The notes under the pieces: generated by a model | What the model saw: only the letters and a program-made list of their open reading frames with translations | The model's database searches: none | What the model was told of the DNA's origin: nothing | Position numbers and translations under genes: made by a program | In this document: positions 42,798-54,203 of the stretch, piece by piece | Layout of the letters: every line of letters starts with the position of its first letter | Numbering within the stretch: the stretch's first letter is position 1 | Origin: Planctomycetota bacterium | Lineage (GTDB): Bacteria; Planctomycetota; UBA1135; UBA2386 | Assembly (NCBI GenBank): GCA_016716265.1 | Contig: JADJWQ010000001.1 | Location: forward strand, 868,001-932,000 | Length of the DNA stretch: 64,000 bases | Direction of reading: 5' to 3'

Positions 42798-43052
42798 GGC
42801 GGACCGTGGAGCGAATCGCGGGCCGCGGCCTCCGGGTTCGGGACGATTTCTTGACAGCGACCGGAACTGGCGATGCAGGCCGTGTTTGCAGGGGCTCGCG
42901 CCGGCAGCCCGCGGTGCGAGCCCAGCTCGTGCGGAACCGCACGCAGCCGACGCGAGCCGAATCGAACACGACTTGAGCGCTCTCCCACCGTCGGTCGATG
43001 GAGGAGACGCGCCGGTGTCCGAACGCGGCGCGAACCCGGCCGCCGGCCCGGC

Positions 43053-44906
43053 ATGACAGCGCATCCACTCACGACCCTGCCGCACGCGACGGTGCAGCCG
43101 CTGCAGTCGCTGCCCTCGATGCTCGCGATCCGCGACATCCGGCGGCGGATCATCGCGAGCCGCCCCGATCTCGACGATCTGCGCTCGGTCGCCGCCCTGC
43201 TGAGCCTCGACCCGCTGAGCTGCCTGCGCGCGCTGCGCCTCGCGCACGCCCCGATGCTGCAGTCGCAGCTGTCCGCCGGCGCCGGGGTGCCACAGCTGGT
43301 CCGCTTCCTGGGCTCGGCAGCCGTGCTGCGCATCCTCGACGTGCCGGTCGTCGACCCCGAGCGCACGCGCCGGCTGCGCCGCCTGTGGCTGCACTCGATC
43401 GCGACCGCGGTCGCCGCGCGCCGGCTCGCGCTGCGGTTCGGCGGCATCGAGCCCGAGCTCGCGTGGTTGCGCGGCCTGCTGCACGACCTGACGCACTGGC
43501 TCCACTACCTCGGGCTGCACCACAACGGCTCGCCCAGCCAGCTCGACGGCTGGGACCTCGCGCGCGCCTGGAACCTGCCGATCGGCGGCGAGACGCTCGA
43601 CCCCCCGTCGCTGCCGCTCGACGTCGGTCTGAGCGCGACCCTGACCGACCACCCCGAGCGCATCCTGCCGATGGCGGAGGCACTCGCGGTGCTCGCATCG
43701 TTCCGTCACCCCGACGATGACACCGCGCCGCGCGAGCGTTCGGCGACGCTGGGAGCGTCGCATCGGGAAGCGTTGATCGAGGCGCACGAGATCAGCGACG
43801 AGGTCGCGGGTCGGCTCGCGGCGTTCGGGCTCGATCTCGGCGCGGACGACCTGCCCGACGGCACGCCGCCGGGGGACGAGGAGCAACCGCTGTTCGCGGG
43901 CCGCACGCGCGGCGACGCGACCGAGCTGGTGCTCGGGTTGCTCGCCTGCCGCGGTGGCGGCAGCTACCGGCAGGTCGAGTCGGTCGCGTGCGCCGCGGCG
44001 CTGCGCTACCTGGACTTCGACCGCGCGTTCCTGCTCGCCATCGAACCCGATCAGCTGGCCACGGCGTGGCTCCGCAACTGCGCGGACCGCACCATCGTGC
44101 GCGTGCCGCGCCAGGCGATCGTCCCGACCCGCGCCGAGCAGCTGTCCCTCGGCGAGGTGCTGCGGCGGGGCGAGCCGCGGATCCTCGTCCGCAGCGAGCC
44201 GCCGGAGGGCATCTGTGGTCGGCTCGCGGCCGACCGGATGCTGGCCGTCCCGGTACCGTCCGACCGCCACCCCGCCGTCGTGCTGCTGCTCGACCGCGCT
44301 CCGACCGGCCGCCCGATCGAGCTCGAGAGCGACGGCACCCCGGCGCGCGCGCTGGCCGGCTGCACCGCGATGCTGCTCGAGAACCTCGAGCTCCGGCTGC
44401 GCCGCCGCCGCGCCGAGGTCGACGCGATGATCGACCCACTGACGCGGCTGTACAACCGCGGAGTGGGGATCAGCCGCCTCGAGGAGGAGATCTCCCGCGC
44501 CCGTCGGCAGTGCCGCATGCTGTGCGTGATGATGGCGGACCTCGACGAGTTCAAGCGGCTCAACGACGAGCTCGGCCACCTGCGCGGCGACGAGGCGCTG
44601 CGCATCAGCGCCAGCGTGCTGCGTCGGACCTGCCGGCGCGAGGACACCGTCTGCCGCTACGGCGGCGAGGAGTTCCTGATCGTGCTGCCGGACACCGACC
44701 CGGAGAGCGCGGCGGTGCTCGCCGCGCGACTGTTCACCGAGGTCGAGTCGTCCGGCCAGCAGGCGGGTCTGCCCCTGACGGTGTCGATCGGCCTCGCCGC
44801 GCTGCAGGAGGGCGACAACCTCGACTCGCTGGTCGGCCGCGCCGACCACGCGCTCTACGCGAGCAAGCTCAGCGGTCGCAATCGGTTCTGCTCGGCTGTC
44901 GAATGA
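43053..44906 (+). CDS. HDOD-GAF-GGDEF protein, putative diguanylate cyclase
   Basis: This 617-residue protein has no membrane segment. An N-terminal HDOD domain (about 15-220) contains LAWLRGLLHDLTHW. A GAF-like domain follows (about 290-450). The C-terminal GGDEF domain carries GGEEF at 537-541, an active variant of the signature, with MADLDEFKRLND upstream. A product-inhibition site RxxD (RRED, 528-531) lies five residues before it. It would make cyclic di-GMP, a common switch between pilus motility and surface life, in response to an unknown ligand. The ATG is at 43053; longer upstream extension is low-complexity. A strong hairpin follows the gene. Confidence 0.92.
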   Translation: MTAHPLTTLPHATVQPLQSLPSMLAIRDIRRRIIASRPDLDDLRSVAALLSLDPLSCLRALRLAHAPMLQSQLSAGAGVPQLVRFLGSAAVLRILDVPVVDPERTRRLRRLWLHSIATAVAARRLALRFGGIEPELAWLRGLLHDLTHWLHYLGLHHNGSPSQLDGWDLARAWNLPIGGETLDPPSLPLDVGLSATLTDHPERILPMAEALAVLASFRHPDDDTAPRERSATLGASHREALIEAHEISDEVAGRLAAFGLDLGADDLPDGTPPGDEEQPLFAGRTRGDATELVLGLLACRGGGSYRQVESVACAAALRYLDFDRAFLLAIEPDQLATAWLRNCADRTIVRVPRQAIVPTRAEQLSLGEVLRRGEPRILVRSEPPEGICGRLAADRMLAVPVPSDRHPAVVLLLDRAPTGRPIELESDGTPARALAGCTAMLLENLELRLRRRRAEVDAMIDPLTRLYNRGVGISRLEEEISRARRQCRMLCVMMADLDEFKRLNDELGHLRGDEALRISASVLRRTCRREDTVCRYGGEEFLIVLPDTDPESAAVLAARLFTEVESSGQQAGLPLTVSIGLAALQEGDNLDSLVGRADHALYASKLSGRNRFCSAVE

Positions 44907-44928
44907 ACCCGCCGGGCGCTGCCGCACC

Positions 44929-44953
44929 GCGCCCCGGCGGGCGCCCGGGGCGC
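44929..44953 (+). terminator. 9-bp GC hairpin after the GGDEF gene
   Basis: GCGCCCCGG / CCGGGGCGC with a 7-base loop, 22 bases after the stop codon. It separates the GGDEF gene from the corC-like series. Confidence 0.55.
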
Positions 44954-45072
44954 GCCGCCGTTCGTTCCGCTGCGGGCGAATTCCGATGCGAAGTTGCGTG
45001 CCGCGCCCATAGTCTGTCGGGGTCCGTGGCCGTCCCCGAGCCCCGGCCCGACCGGTCCCTGGCCACCGCCCG

Positions 45073-46554
45073 ATGAGCGACCCCGCGTCCGCAACGAGCC
45101 TGCTCGCGTCGACCGCGAGCCGTGCGCCGCTCGCCGCCTCCGCGTGCATCGACCGCCTCGGCATCCTGGCGTGCGCACCGTTCCAGGCCCACGCCGGCGG
45201 TTCGGAGGCCCTCGACACGGCCACCGAGTCGAGCCTGCTCGCCCTGCTCGGGACGATCGTCGCGCTCGGCGTCGCCGGGATCGGAGCCGCGGTCGCCGCC
45301 GCGCTACTCGTGTACTCGCCGACACGGATCGCGCGCACGCCACGCGGCGAGCGCGTGCTGGAGCACCTCGAGACCACCGAGGCCGACTACCAGGTGCTCG
45401 CTCGGCTGTCGACGGTCGTCGGGTTGCTCGCCGCCGCCATCGGCGTGTGGTCGGGCGCGGGCAGCGACGGGCGCACGTCGGCGGTCGTGCTGACCGTGCT
45501 GGTCGCGATCCTCCTGTGCGGCGTGCTGCCCGCCCGCCTCGCGGACCGCCACGCGGAGCTGGTGCTCGCCTCGCTCATCCCGGTGTTGCGCCCCGTGCGC
45601 GCGGCGCTGCGGTACCCACTGCTGCTGCCGCTCGGCGCCGTCGGGACCGGCCTCGTCAAGCTGGCGCGGATTCCGGAGCACGACGACGAGCGCAACGGCG
45701 ACCGCGTCGCGCGCGACATCCTCGAGGCGGTCAGCGACTCGGCATTCGAGGCGGACCTCCCCGAGGAGGAGCGGCATTGGATCGAGAACATCGTCGAGCT
45801 GAAATCGCGCACGGCGATCTCGGTGATGACCCCGCGCACCGACGTCGTGTTCCTCCCGGGCTCGATGCCGATCAAGGACGCGGTGCGCCGCGCGCTCGAG
45901 ACCGGATACTCGCGCTATCCGGTCTACGAGGAAACCTACGATCGCATCACCGGTGTCTTCTATGCGAAGGACGCGCTGCGCGTGATCGTCGAGGACGAGG
46001 CGAGCCTCGCGCGCACGGTCGGCGAGCTGGCGCGCGAGGCCGCGTCCGTGCCCGAATCCATGAGTGTCGCGGAGCTGCTGCGGCACTTCCGCTCCTCCAA
46101 GAAGCAGATGGCGATCGTCAGCGACGAATACGGCGGGACGTCGGGCATCGTCACGCTCGAGGACGTGCTCGAGGAGATCGTCGGCGACATCGAGGACGAG
46201 TACGACCCGGAGAGCGAGCAGCCGATCCGCGTGCTGGTCGAGGGCCGCAGCCTCGAGCTGTTCGGCCGCGCGCGCATCGACGAGACCAACGAGCACGTCG
46301 ACGACCGGGTGCCGGAGGACGACCACTACGACACCGTCGCCGGCTGGGTGTTCACCCGTCTCAACCGCGTGCCGCGCCCCGGCGAGACGCTGCTCATCGA
46401 CGGGTTGCGGATCGAGATCCTCGAGGCCGACGAGCGCCGCATCGTACGCATGCGGCTCGAGGTCCCGGACGCGGAGCTGGCGGGCGACGACGGCGTGCGC
46501 ACCGCGAGCGAGGCGCGCGCCGAGCCCGACGCCGAGCCGGACCGCGAGTCGTGA
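45073..46554 (+). CDS. CNNM/CorC-type CBS-pair membrane protein
   Basis: This is a 493-residue protein. Three or four membrane segments lie in the first ~200 residues (about 55-80, 110-125, 138-153 and 175-195). A CBS pair follows (about 255-380: ISVMTPRTDVVFL, GYSRYPVYEE, FRSSKKQMAIVSDEYGGTSG, TLEDVLEEIVGDI). The C-terminal CorC_HlyC domain (about 395-475) has VAGWVFTRLNRVPRPGE. The family includes Mg2+/Co2+ efflux proteins and TlyC-like proteins. It overlaps recO by 4 bases (GTGA) and is the first gene of a plus-strand housekeeping run. Confidence 0.92.
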   Translation: MSDPASATSLLASTASRAPLAASACIDRLGILACAPFQAHAGGSEALDTATESSLLALLGTIVALGVAGIGAAVAAALLVYSPTRIARTPRGERVLEHLETTEADYQVLARLSTVVGLLAAAIGVWSGAGSDGRTSAVVLTVLVAILLCGVLPARLADRHAELVLASLIPVLRPVRAALRYPLLLPLGAVGTGLVKLARIPEHDDERNGDRVARDILEAVSDSAFEADLPEEERHWIENIVELKSRTAISVMTPRTDVVFLPGSMPIKDAVRRALETGYSRYPVYEETYDRITGVFYAKDALRVIVEDEASLARTVGELAREAASVPESMSVAELLRHFRSSKKQMAIVSDEYGGTSGIVTLEDVLEEIVGDIEDEYDPESEQPIRVLVEGRSLELFGRARIDETNEHVDDRVPEDDHYDTVAGWVFTRLNRVPRPGETLLIDGLRIEILEADERRIVRMRLEVPDAELAGDDGVRTASEARAEPDAEPDRES

Positions 46555-47294
46555 GCGGTCGCGCGGCGCGCCCGCTCGAGGCCGTCGTGTGGCGGCGCCA
46601 GGACTGGAGGGAATCGAGCCGCCTCGTGACGCTACTGACGCGCGAGCGCGGGCGGGTCGTCACGCTCGCGAAGGGCGCACACCGCTCGACCAGCGCGCTG
46701 CTCGGACGCATCGACTTCCTGAACCGTCTCGAGGTCCGGCTCGCCGGTCGCGAGGTCCCTTTGCTCGGCGACGCCCGACTGCTGCACGAGCCCCGCGCCC
46801 TGCGCGAGCCGCGGCGCTTCCTGACCGTCAGCCACCTCGCCGATGTGCTCGACGCCGCGTGGATCGTCGACGGCCCGGATCCCGAGCTGTTCGACCTGAC
46901 GCTGGGGGCGATCGCGCTGGTCGAGCGCGCACCGCTCGACCGGCTGCGCGTCATCGTCGCCGGCGTCGAGCTGCGGCTGCTCGCCCACCTCGGCGCGCTG
47001 CCGGCGCTCGACCGCTGCACGGCCTGCGGTGCAGCCGAGGCAGCGGAGCGACCGCTGTCCGTCAGCGCGCGGGAGGGCGGCCTCGCCTGCCGCGCGCACC
47101 GACCGCCCGACGCGCGCACCGTGTCGCCGGCCGCGCTGGCACGCCTGCGCGAGCTCGCGGCCACGCCCGGCCGCGGCTGGCCGACGCTGCCGCCGGCACC
47201 GGCGCACGGCGAGTCGCTCGCGATCCTCGGCGCCTGGCTGCAGCTCGCGCTCGACCGCCGCACACCGCTGCGCGCGCTCGCCCTGGCGACGTGA
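46551..47294 (+). CDS. recO: DNA repair protein RecO
   Basis: This 247-residue protein has an N-terminal OB fold (AVVWRRQDWRESSRLVTLLT, RGRVVTLAKGAHR) that binds DNA and SSB. A helical domain and a Cys cluster (CTACGAAE) follow; the cluster is close to the zinc site of RecO. It acts with RecR and RecF to load RecA at gaps. The GTG start at 46551 overlaps the corC-like stop. The second Cys pair of the usual four-Cys site is only partly kept (CRAH). Confidence 0.92.
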   Translation: MSGRAARPLEAVVWRRQDWRESSRLVTLLTRERGRVVTLAKGAHRSTSALLGRIDFLNRLEVRLAGREVPLLGDARLLHEPRALREPRRFLTVSHLADVLDAAWIVDGPDPELFDLTLGAIALVERAPLDRLRVIVAGVELRLLAHLGALPALDRCTACGAAEAAERPLSVSAREGGLACRAHRPPDARTVSPAALARLRELAATPGRGWPTLPPAPAHGESLAILGAWLQLALDRRTPLRALALAT

Positions 47295-47349
47295 TCCGCT
47301 CGCGTACGGATGCGCGACTCGCCACGGCGATCGGCTATCCTCCTGGCCG

Positions 47350-48264
47350 ATGCTCGCCGCCCGTCGTCTGCTACCGCTGTCGCTGCTCGCCGCCGCCTGC
47401 GCGAGCGGACCGCAGCTCGAGGTGCCGCAGACGCCCGCCGCGGCGCTCGACATGGCCCGCGCGCTGCTCGACGCGGATCGGCCCGCGGACGCGCGGCGGG
47501 TGCTGTCGGACTTCGGCACCAGCGATTTCGTGGACTTCCAGCTGGAGCGCTACAAGCTGCTGCGCGCGCTCGCGCTGTTCCGGACCGACGACCCGTGGGA
47601 CGCGTTCGTCGTGATCCGCGACTTCACCGAGGACCACCGCTTCAGCGACCTGTCCGCCGAGGTCGAGGAGCTGCACTTCCAGATCGGCCACACGCTGATC
47701 GAGAGCGACGGGGGCGTCTGGATCTTCCAGTCCGACCGCGACGACGGCGAGATCGTGCTGCAGGAGTTCGTCGAGCGCTATCCGACGAGCCGTTTCGCAG
47801 CCGATGCACTGCACGACCTCGGTGAGCTCGCATTGACGGAGGAAAGCTGGTCCCTCGCGCGCCGGCGCTTCGAGGAGATCGTCCAGTTCCACCCGAACAG
47901 CGAGTGGGTAGCGCTCTCCCGCTTCCGGATTCCGCAGACCGCGTTCGCCGACCTGGTCGGTCCCGCCTACGACCTCGACGCGATGGAGCGCACGCGCAAC
48001 GAGCTGCGGGCCTACCTGCAGACGGAGCCGGAGAACCCGACGTTCCGGAGCGAGTCCGAACGCATGCTCGCGGTCGTGCTCGGCTGGATCGCGGAGCGCC
48101 ACCTGCTGGACGCCGACTTCTACCGGACGCTCGGCAACGAGCCTGGGGAGCGCTTCCACCTGGGACTCCTGCTGATCGACTACCCCGACGACCCGCTGAC
48201 CGACGTGGCGCGCGCCCGGCTCGCCGAGCTCGACGCCGCGGCCGCCCTGCGAGGCGCTCCATGA
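47350..48264 (+). CDS. BamD-like outer-membrane assembly lipoprotein
   Basis: This 304-residue protein has a lipoprotein signal (LLPLSLLAAAC, Cys at 17). The mature part is TPR-like with motifs IVLQEFVERYPTSRFAADAL, YPDDPLTDVARARLAEL and FHPNSEWVAL. Those YPxSxxAxxA repeats are the hallmark of BamD/YbgF proteins, which help assemble beta-barrel proteins. It sits before an lptE-like gene (ATGA overlap), consistent with an envelope biogenesis role. It is longer than E. coli BamD (245 residues). Confidence 0.82.
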   Translation: MLAARRLLPLSLLAAACASGPQLEVPQTPAAALDMARALLDADRPADARRVLSDFGTSDFVDFQLERYKLLRALALFRTDDPWDAFVVIRDFTEDHRFSDLSAEVEELHFQIGHTLIESDGGVWIFQSDRDDGEIVLQEFVERYPTSRFAADALHDLGELALTEESWSLARRRFEEIVQFHPNSEWVALSRFRIPQTAFADLVGPAYDLDAMERTRNELRAYLQTEPENPTFRSESERMLAVVLGWIAERHLLDADFYRTLGNEPGERFHLGLLLIDYPDDPLTDVARARLAELDAAAALRGAP

Positions 48265-48773
48265 CGCGGACTCGAGCGGGGCTTCGACGCCGGGCAGCGC
48301 TGCTCGCGCTGGTCGGTGCGGGGTGCGGCGCCTGCGGCTACACGGTCGGCTACGCGGACTACGGTCCCGACGGCCGTACGGTCGCGCTGCGCGTCGTCGC
48401 CAACGACACCTTCCGGCAGCGTTTCGAGCTGCCGCTGACGCGCTCGCTGCAGGAGCAGCTGCCGATCCACGCGAACCTCGTGGTGGTCGGCCCGGACCGC
48501 GCCGACACCGTGCTCGACGTCGAGCTCGTCGACGTCCGCAATCGCTCGATGGCCGGTCAGGCGCGCGGCACACCCGTGCGCGAGGGTGCGCTCGAGTTCG
48601 CCGTGCGTGCACGGCTGCGGGACGCGCGGACCGGCGAGGTGCTGCGCGACGCGCGCGTGGTCGACCGCGCCGAGTTCCGCATCGCGGTCGGCGAGACCGA
48701 AGCGAGCGCGCTGGACGAAGCCGCGTACGATCTGGCGCGGAAGATCGTCCTATCCTTGGAGGGACCGATCTGA
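48261..48773 (+). CDS. lptE: LptE-like LPS assembly lipoprotein
   Basis: This is a 170-residue protein with a lipobox LVGAGC (Cys 22). The core is the small LptE fold: CGYTVGY at the mature N-terminus, RVVANDTFRQRFELPLTRSL, then VLDVELVDVRNRSM and a helix ALDEAAYDLARKIVLSLEG. LptE plugs the LptD barrel for LPS insertion. The ATG overlaps the bamD-like gene. Together with the WaaP-like kinase at 62467 it points to an LPS-bearing outer membrane. Confidence 0.82.
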   Translation: MTRTRAGLRRRAALLALVGAGCGACGYTVGYADYGPDGRTVALRVVANDTFRQRFELPLTRSLQEQLPIHANLVVVGPDRADTVLDVELVDVRNRSMAGQARGTPVREGALEFAVRARLRDARTGEVLRDARVVDRAEFRIAVGETEASALDEAAYDLARKIVLSLEGPI

Positions 48774-48828
48774 CGATCTACCGACCGTCCGCCTCCGGCC
48801 ACGCCGAGGTCGGCGAACCGATGCGCTG

Positions 48829-51345
<2,517 letters not shown>

Positions 51346-51356
51346 GGAGCACGGTG

Positions 51357-52220
51357 ATGTGGATCGACGAGCCGCGTGGTCGTCGCCTCGAGGTCGGCGC
51401 GGGCCGCACGCGACTCATGGGCGTGTTGAACGTCACGCCCGACTCGTTCCACGACGGCGGCCGCTGGCTCGATCCGGAGCGCGCGGTCGCGCAGGGACTC
51501 GCCCTGGTCGCAGCCGGTGCCGACCTCCTCGACGTCGGCGGTGAGAGCACGCGCCCTGGCCACGAGCCGGTTCCGCCAGCCGTGCAGATCGAACGCGTCG
51601 CTCCGGTGATCCGGGCGCTCGCCGACCGCGTCGCGGTGCCGATCTCGATCGACACGACGCGCGCCGAGGTCGCCTCGGCAGCGCTCGACGCGGGGGCTCA
51701 CTGGGTCAACGACACGACCGCGCTGCGCGCCGACGACGCGCTCGGACCGCTGTGCGCGGAGCGCGGCTGCCCGGTCGTGCTGATGCACCGCTTCGAGCCC
51801 CCTCGCCGCTCCGCCGCCGCCGGTGCGCCCGGCGGGCGCGCGCTCGTCCGCGCGATCGCGACGGTGCTGGCGGAGCGAGTCGACCACGCGGTGCGCTGCG
51901 GCATCGACGCGGCGCGGATCGTGCTCGATCCGGGAGTCGGCTTCGGCACGCTGCCCACCGACAACGTCGCCATGCACGCGTTCGTCGACGAGCTGCGCGC
52001 ACTCGGGAGGCCCCTGCTGTTCGGCACGTCGCGCAAATCGTTCCTGGGCCACCTGGCCGGCCGCGGCGACACCGCCGAGCGACTCGCCGCGACCGCCGCG
52101 AGCGTCGCGTGGCTGGCCGCCCAGGGCGTCGAGATCCTGCGCGTGCACGACGTCGCCGAGATGCGCGACGTGTGCGCGGTGATCGACGCGATCCGCGGTG
52201 CCGGGGAGGTGCCGCCGTGA
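51357..52220 (+). CDS. folP: Dihydropteroate synthase
   Basis: This 287-residue TIM-barrel enzyme joins p-aminobenzoate to the pterin pyrophosphate in folate synthesis. Signatures include MGVLNVTPDSFHDGG (pterin loop), DVGGESTRPGH, ISIDTTRAEVA, VLDPGVGFG and FGTSRKSFLG. I chose the ATG at 51357, 7 bases after GAGGAG; a GTG directly before it is also possible. It overlaps cdaA by 4 bases (GTGA), a gene order also seen in other phyla. Confidence 0.95.
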   Translation: MWIDEPRGRRLEVGAGRTRLMGVLNVTPDSFHDGGRWLDPERAVAQGLALVAAGADLLDVGGESTRPGHEPVPPAVQIERVAPVIRALADRVAVPISIDTTRAEVASAALDAGAHWVNDTTALRADDALGPLCAERGCPVVLMHRFEPPRRSAAAGAPGGRALVRAIATVLAERVDHAVRCGIDAARIVLDPGVGFGTLPTDNVAMHAFVDELRALGRPLLFGTSRKSFLGHLAGRGDTAERLAATAASVAWLAAQGVEILRVHDVAEMRDVCAVIDAIRGAGEVPP

Positions 52221-52981
52221 GCCGGATCTCGGCATCGATGCTCATCGAGATCGCGATCTTCGCGATCGGCATCTACGCGGTGCTGCGCTTCCTGCGCCGC
52301 ACGCGTGGTTCCGGCGTGATCCGCGGGCTGAGCATCGTCCTGCTCGTGCTGATCGTGTCGTTCCAGCTGCTGATCCAGGCGATGAACCTCGAGCGGCTGG
52401 GGTTGGTGTTCCAGAGCCTGCGCGACATCGCGGTCGTCGGCCTGATCATCGTGTTCCAGCCGGAGATCCGCCGCGGCATCGTCCACCTCGGCGAGTCGCC
52501 GATCTTCAGCCGCTTCCGCCGCCGCGAGGCGAAGGTCGCGAACCGCCTGCTGCGCGCGGTCGCCCGGCTCAGCAAGGAGCGCATCGGTGCCCTGATGGCG
52601 ATCGAGCGCGAGAGCTCGCTGCAGTCGGTGTGCGACACCGGCGTCAAGATCGACGCCGAGGTCAACTCGTACCTGATCGAGTCGATCTTCCACCGCGGCA
52701 CCACGCTGCACGACGGAGCGCTGATCGTGCGCGGGGACCGGCTCGTCGCGGCGAGCTGTCTGCTACCGCTGAGCCAGAGCCAGAACCTCGACCGCCGGCT
52801 CGGCACGCGGCACCGCGCGGCGCTCGGTCTGGCCGAGGAGACGGACGCGCTGGTGATCGTCGTGTCCGAGGAGACCGGCAAGTCCTCGATCGCGCTGAAC
52901 GGCCGGCTCCGCCACGGCGTGTCCATGGAGGAGCTCGAGCACACCATCGAGACCGCGCTCGGCCTCGACGCCGATGAATGA
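52217..52981 (+). CDS. cdaA: Diadenylate cyclase CdaA (DacA)
   Basis: This 254-residue protein has about three N-terminal membrane segments (first 65 residues) and a DAC domain with both catalytic motifs, LHDGALIV and GTRHRAALG. It converts two ATP to cyclic di-AMP, which controls osmolyte and cell-wall balance. It is followed by cdaR and glmM, the classical cdaA-cdaR-glmM order, so CdaR and GlmM are its likely regulators. The GTG start overlaps folP. Confidence 0.96.
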   Translation: MSRISASMLIEIAIFAIGIYAVLRFLRRTRGSGVIRGLSIVLLVLIVSFQLLIQAMNLERLGLVFQSLRDIAVVGLIIVFQPEIRRGIVHLGESPIFSRFRRREAKVANRLLRAVARLSKERIGALMAIERESSLQSVCDTGVKIDAEVNSYLIESIFHRGTTLHDGALIVRGDRLVAASCLLPLSQSQNLDRRLGTRHRAALGLAEETDALVIVVSEETGKSSIALNGRLRHGVSMEELEHTIETALGLDADE

Positions 52982-53064
52982 ACCGATCCGCATGAACGCC
53001 CCGGCCCTGCGCGGGCCGCGCCCCGCACGCTGACGCGATCCACACCTCCCGACGAGTTCCCGCG

Positions 53065-54189
53065 ATGCCCTCCCGCACCGACCGCCGCACCGGCAACCGC
53101 CTGCTCGCGATCCTGTTCGAGGATCCGTGGCGGAAGCTCGCGTCGCTGGGGCTCGCGGTACTGCTCTGGTTCTACCTCGACTCGCAGCTGTCGGCGCCCG
53201 CCACGCTCGAGCTGCAACCGGTCGCGGTCGACCACGACGCGATCGAGTCCAACTACGCCCGCGATCGGCTGACGCTCGGCATCGATGTCGAGCGCTTCAG
53301 CGCGATCGAGATCGTCGACGCGGTGACCGGCGGCCCGATCGATCACATCCTGCTCGAGATGTACGGGCCGCGGAACCGGATCGCACTGCTCGGCACGAAC
53401 CCGGGCTTCCACGTGGTGCCGTCCGTCAGCCAGGTCGGCGATGGCTGGGTCGCGGAGTTCGCGGCGGAGAACGTACGGCCCGCCGACGAGCGGCTCGACG
53501 GCCTGATCCGCGCGATGGTGCCCGAGCGCGTGTCCGTGCGGCTCGCGGAGAACTCCGAGACCCGCATGCTGCTGACCCCGGAGCGCATCCGCGTGGTCCC
53601 GCCGCCGGAGGTCCCCGATCTCGGCACGCGGCTCCTGTGGGACCGCGCCCGGTTCGAGCCCCGCAACGAGGTCACGCTGCGCGGGCCGAAGGGCCGCATC
53701 TCGGATCTCGCGACCTCCCAGCGGCCGCTGTTCGAGTTCGCACCCCCCGCGCCGCGGCCGGATCAGACCGAGCTGCGCGCGGTGCTGATCGCGCGCACCG
53801 GCGACCCGACCGTGACGACCAGCACCCCGCCGGCACTGACGGTCCCGCTGCGGTCAGCGGCGCGCGAGTTCACGCTACCCGCCGTGCCGGTCGTGCTGTT
53901 CGAGCCCGAGGACCTGCGAGGACGGTTCCAGCCGCGCCGCGCCAACGAGGACATCCGTATCGCCGCGACCGGGCGGCTCGCCGGGCGCCTCGCGACGCTC
54001 TCCGATGAAGGCGAGCTGCGGCAGTGGGCCGAGGCCAACTGTCTGATCGTCGCGCGCCTGCCCGCCGATGCATCCGGCCCGGACGTCATCTCGCGACCGA
54101 ACGTGATCATCGGGCCCGACTTCCAGGAGGGCCGGGACTACAAGATCACGCTGCCGCTCACGATCCAGTACGAGCTGCGCAACCCGTAG
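53065..54189 (+). CDS. cdaR: CdaR/YbbR-domain protein
   Basis: This 374-residue protein has one N-terminal membrane segment (LASLGLAVLLWFYLDSQ, preceded by the typical NRLLAILFEDPWRKLASL). Several YbbR-like beta domains follow (VTLRGPKGRISDL and similar). YbbR proteins bind and regulate CdaA outside the membrane. The gene lies between cdaA (83 bases upstream) and glmM (14 bases downstream). Confidence 0.9.
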   Translation: MPSRTDRRTGNRLLAILFEDPWRKLASLGLAVLLWFYLDSQLSAPATLELQPVAVDHDAIESNYARDRLTLGIDVERFSAIEIVDAVTGGPIDHILLEMYGPRNRIALLGTNPGFHVVPSVSQVGDGWVAEFAAENVRPADERLDGLIRAMVPERVSVRLAENSETRMLLTPERIRVVPPPEVPDLGTRLLWDRARFEPRNEVTLRGPKGRISDLATSQRPLFEFAPPAPRPDQTELRAVLIARTGDPTVTTSTPPALTVPLRSAAREFTLPAVPVVLFEPEDLRGRFQPRRANEDIRIAATGRLAGRLATLSDEGELRQWAEANCLIVARLPADASGPDVISRPNVIIGPDFQEGRDYKITLPLTIQYELRNP

Positions 54190-54203
54190 ACCCTCCCCGA
54201 CCC

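Noticed and set aside
42798..45377. Extension of the second sigma factor to a start far upstream
   Set aside because: It would run antisense through the whole GGDEF gene; the ATG at 42797 is already generous.
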